A stretch of 55,260 bases of DNA from an uncultured Pseudohongiella sp. (lineage in GTDB: Bacteria; Pseudomonadota; Gammaproteobacteria; Pseudomonadales; Pseudohongiellaceae). Below the pieces are notes generated by a model, which saw only the letters and a program-made list of their open reading frames with translations, was not told the origin of the DNA and ran no database searches. A program made the position numbers and the translations under genes. How positions within the stretch are numbered: the stretch's first letter is position 1; each line of letters opens with the position of its first letter. Positions 52,720-55,260 of this stretch are shown piece after piece. Where the stretch lies: NCBI GenBank assembly GCA_902531515.1, contig CACAEJ010000012.1, forward strand, positions 1 through 55,260. The letters run 5' to 3'.

Positions 52720-54348
52720 CTAAAACCCAGATTTCGAAGTCTTGGGCTGACTAGAATTTTTGCCTAATTGTCTGTAGTTAGCAATCGCAAGACCTGTGGC
52801 AACACTTGTGAAGGGGTCATGCTCAATGACTTTTCGCGGGAATAGGTCATCTAAGATATTTTTGATTGCAGGGATTAAGGATGAACCTCCTGTTCGAATA
52901 ACAGAGTCTATGATGTCGGGACTAAGACTGTTTTCATTTAGTAAGTGGTCCACCGCATCCTTAAACTTCGATAGCAAACTACTAATATATTTTTCAAATT
53001 CGACTCTGGTAACCATGATGTCAATATCTAATTCAGGGATATCTAGTTTCGCAAAATCGTTCGAGGAAAGTTTTATCTTGATGTCTTTTAAATGTTGAAA
53101 GACTAAGTAACTATGATTATTTTTAATGAGATCGTACAACCTTCTAAATTTTTGTGCGGCATCATCTCTATGGTTCATGCGTTTTATTACAGGAGTGGTA
53201 TATTTGTTTTGATTCAACATATAACTGATTGCCCAATTCAACAGAAACTCTTCATAATCCTCGAAGGGGAAAATTGTTTCGATTTCTCGATCTTCGCCAT
53301 CTCGAACCCAGCGCTCTCCTTTCCCTAGCATTGGGAAAATTATCTCTCGAAACATTTTTTGATCAATATGATCCCCTCCTAAACTAATGCCATGAGTAGC
53401 GATGACTTCAAAATTGTGCAAGTTTCTACTTAAAATACATAGGTCTAAAGTGCCACCACCAAAGTCGACAGTAAGTATAGTCTCATCGATAGTCGTCGGA
53501 TTTTCATGAAAGTAGCTAAGAGAAGCTGCAATTGGCTCCGCATAATAAGTCTGACTCTTGAAGTCTGCATAACTATATGCTTCGGAAAGCAAGGATATCG
53601 CTTTGGCATTACCATTGTCGCTTGAACCTTCAAAATTTACAGGATGGCCTATACACGCATGAAATGTTGGCACCCGATAGTTAAAGGTTCTCTGCATTAA
53701 GTCTGAAATAGCGCCTTTTATTCGCACCAGTAGTGGGGTAATGAGTGCTACTATTCGAAAAGGCCTTTCAAAAACCATTAACTTAATTTCTTTATCATGC
53801 GCTAAAAGGCGTTTTACACCTCTAAACAATCTGCCTTCTTGTCCGGAATCAACAAATGATTGTCCGTAAACTTTCTCCGTATTTGCTTCTTCTGGTAGCC
53901 CATGATCTCCAATCTGACCTGCGCTAGAACGTTGTTCCCCTAAGACCTCCGCGCTTAGCTCTACCGTTCTACCTGCATTGCTTTGAATATATGCATCAAT
54001 TGCCTTCTGTCCAGTTTGTATTTTGTAATCTCTATCGATGTAGGTAGCTGAAGGCATAATTATGGAGTCTATTTCAAGCTTTATCAGGTATACTTTTTTG
54101 CCATCAAATATAGCCGCTGCACTATTACTTGTCCCGAAATCTATTCCGATTCCAAATTGAATATGCGAAGTTTTGTTGGATCTTCCTGATTCCTTGTAAT
54201 TCATAGCGGTGACAGAACGATTGGGATAGAACTCATTGTAATGGGGATATACGAAAGCGTAATCATATCTTAATTCTACCTGACCAGCAAAAATGCTATC
54301 GGCAGTATACGAGTTGAGTTGGATTACAGTAGTTGAATAATCAAGCAA
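52720..54348 (-). CDS. YegD-like Hsp70 family protein
   Basis: This divergent Hsp70 ATPase has the phosphate-1 loop GIDFGTSNSAAAIF, the phosphate-2 loop LTVDFGGGTLDLCI, and the adenosine motif RTGGSSLIPAIKNIL; IGHPVNFEG matches the YegD branch (E. coli IGRPINFQG). There is no substrate-binding domain as in DnaK. The reading frame starts at TTG 54348, but the first 48 residues do not fit Hsp70; ATG 54204 gives a 494-aa protein nearer the family length, though its ribosome site is weak. The role is unknown. It is divergent from a secreted cyclophilin. Confidence 0.85.
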   Translation of the reverse strand: MLDYSTTVIQLNSYTADSIFAGQVELRYDYAFVYPHYNEFYPNRSVTAMNYKESGRSNKTSHIQFGIGIDFGTSNSAAAIFDGKKVYLIKLEIDSIIMPSATYIDRDYKIQTGQKAIDAYIQSNAGRTVELSAEVLGEQRSSAGQIGDHGLPEEANTEKVYGQSFVDSGQEGRLFRGVKRLLAHDKEIKLMVFERPFRIVALITPLLVRIKGAISDLMQRTFNYRVPTFHACIGHPVNFEGSSDNGNAKAISLLSEAYSYADFKSQTYYAEPIAASLSYFHENPTTIDETILTVDFGGGTLDLCILSRNLHNFEVIATHGISLGGDHIDQKMFREIIFPMLGKGERWVRDGEDREIETIFPFEDYEEFLLNWAISYMLNQNKYTTPVIKRMNHRDDAAQKFRRLYDLIKNNHSYLVFQHLKDIKIKLSSNDFAKLDIPELDIDIMVTRVEFEKYISSLLSKFKDAVDHLLNENSLSPDIIDSVIRTGGSSLIPAIKNILDDLFPRKVIEHDPFTSVATGLAIANYRQLGKNSSQPKTSKSGF

Positions 54349-54409
54349 GTTACCCTATGCTCGTCGAGTTTCTAGAATGCGGTTTAGATAATACAGAGTG
54401 AAAGAGTAA

Positions 54410-55260
54410 ATGTTTTCTACAGGTCAGTCTCAGAAAAGGACCAAACCTGCTTGTTTGTGCCTCGTTATCGTTCTATGCATGCCGTTTGCCTGTGTCGCCG
54501 GCACGATGGTCCGTATCAGCACCAGTATAGGCGATTTTTCTATTGAATTATTTGATGACTCCGCGCCAATCACAGTTAGGAATTTTTTAAATTATGTAGA
54601 GCGCAACGATTACAATGGGACTTATTTTCATCGAGTAATTGACGATTTTGTTGCGCAAGGCGGTGCTTATCGCTTTCAGCCATACGTTGGACCCATCGAT
54701 GTGGTCACAGATTCACCCATAGTTAATGAATTCAATGTATCAAACTCTCGCGGCACTGTAGCAATGGCTAAATTAGATGGAAATCCGGATAGCGCGACAA
54801 ATCAATGGTTTGTAAACTTAGCCGATAACGTAAATCTAGATACATTAAACGGGGGGTTCACGGTACTTGGGGTAGTATTGGGTGATGGAATGACGATCGT
54901 TGATGCAATAGACAACCAACCAACGGTAAATCTTGGGTACAAGGCTGAAAGCGCTCCTTATGTAAAATCTGCATATACTGATCCAACAGATTTCGTGTAC
55001 ATGAATGTGGAGGTGGTAACAAGATACAGTGGCGCTCCCCATGTGTTTGAAATTAATTCAGGGTTATTGATCACTTCAGTAGATATAGATAATGGTTCAG
55101 ATCTACTCAGCATGAATTTTAGCGTAGTACAATCAGAGGAAGATCTTATAATTCAAGTTAACGCAGATAGTGTGATGCGTCGACGAGGTCCAGTGGAGGG
55201 CGTTGCCTCTTTTAACTCAGCCAACGGTGAATTTCGGATTCCTTTATTGGAAGTTAATTC
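54410..55260 (+). CDS. Exported peptidyl-prolyl cis-trans isomerase, cyclophilin type (3' end outside window)
   Basis: The frame is open from ATG 54410 to the window edge (283 codons). A signal peptide covers about 1-30 (CLCLVIVLCMPFACVAG). A cyclophilin domain follows, with IELFDDSAPITVRNFLNYV, YNGTYFHRVIDDFVAQGG (the catalytic Arg), ATNQWFVNLADN and LNGGFTVLGVV. Cyclophilins speed proline isomerisation in periplasmic proteins. About 80 or more further residues after the domain do not resemble cyclophilin and are partly beta-like (MNFSVVQSEEDLIIQVNAD), so it is a multidomain form. It is cut by the edge and so has no stop here. Confidence 0.9.
   Translation, partial: MFSTGQSQKRTKPACLCLVIVLCMPFACVAGTMVRISTSIGDFSIELFDDSAPITVRNFLNYVERNDYNGTYFHRVIDDFVAQGGAYRFQPYVGPIDVVTDSPIVNEFNVSNSRGTVAMAKLDGNPDSATNQWFVNLADNVNLDTLNGGFTVLGVVLGDGMTIVDAIDNQPTVNLGYKAESAPYVKSAYTDPTDFVYMNVEVVTRYSGAPHVFEINSGLLITSVDIDNGSDLLSMNFSVVQSEEDLIIQVNADSVMRRRGPVEGVASFNSANGEFRIPLLEVN

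Overview
This window reads as core chromosome of a marine-type gammaproteobacterium related to Pseudomonadales. The evidence is the gene set and its order: secA-argJ-Nudix/ThiE, yacG-coaE-pilD, the homodimeric-type pyruvate dehydrogenase pair aceEF, a FabY-type ketoacyl synthase, fxsA-groESL, and proA-nadD-rsfS-rlmH-mrdA-mrdB-rlpA-dacA-ybeD-lipB-lipA. The DNA is moderately AT-rich, intergenic gaps are short, and several genes appear to start with TTG. I see no phage, transposase, CRISPR array or rRNA. One tRNA-Leu(UAG) is present. The species cannot be named from this alone.

Layout. 1-6159: the end of secA, argJ and a Nudix-ThiE fusion face yacG, coaE and pilD. 6160-9121: a secreted cytochrome c, then a leftward group of a membrane-anchored aspartic protease, nadC and a secreted HNH nuclease. 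9299-14593: ampD, then a regulatory gap with two matching palindromes, then aceE-aceF. 14622-18477: a leftward BtuCD-like ABC importer, then yajQ and an AmpG-like permease. 18515-21761: an alkyltransferase-like protein, then fxsA and groESL behind a good sigma-32-type heat-shock promoter and followed by a terminator. 21905-25013: a small membrane protein with nickel superoxide dismutase and its maturation protease, two unknown membrane proteins and a crotonase. 25164-31121: tRNA-Leu, a VWA protein paired with a membrane J-domain protein, class I fumarase, fabY and an M15 peptidase.

31412-38836: a hibernation-factor-like protein, a DUF1244 protein, a small unknown, greB-dinB, serA-serC behind a structured leader, then a metallo-hydrolase, a GIY-YIG protein and a DUF523-DUF1722 protein. 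38891-40375: an NhaC antiporter. 40545-50889: proline, NAD, ribosome-maturation, cell-elongation and lipoate genes in one long rightward run. 50914-55260: two unknown exported or membrane proteins, a YegD-like Hsp70 and a secreted cyclophilin cut by the window edge.

Several genes fit together functionally. AceF needs lipoyl groups, and lipB and lipA supply endogenous lipoylation. AmpD and AmpG both act in anhydro-muropeptide recycling, while PBP2, RodA, RlpA and DacA build and trim the wall. nadC and nadD are two NAD biosynthesis steps. No large undescribed system is obvious. The best leads are the structured serA leader, the twin palindromes upstream of aceE, the unusual NiSOD locus and the VWA/J-domain pair.
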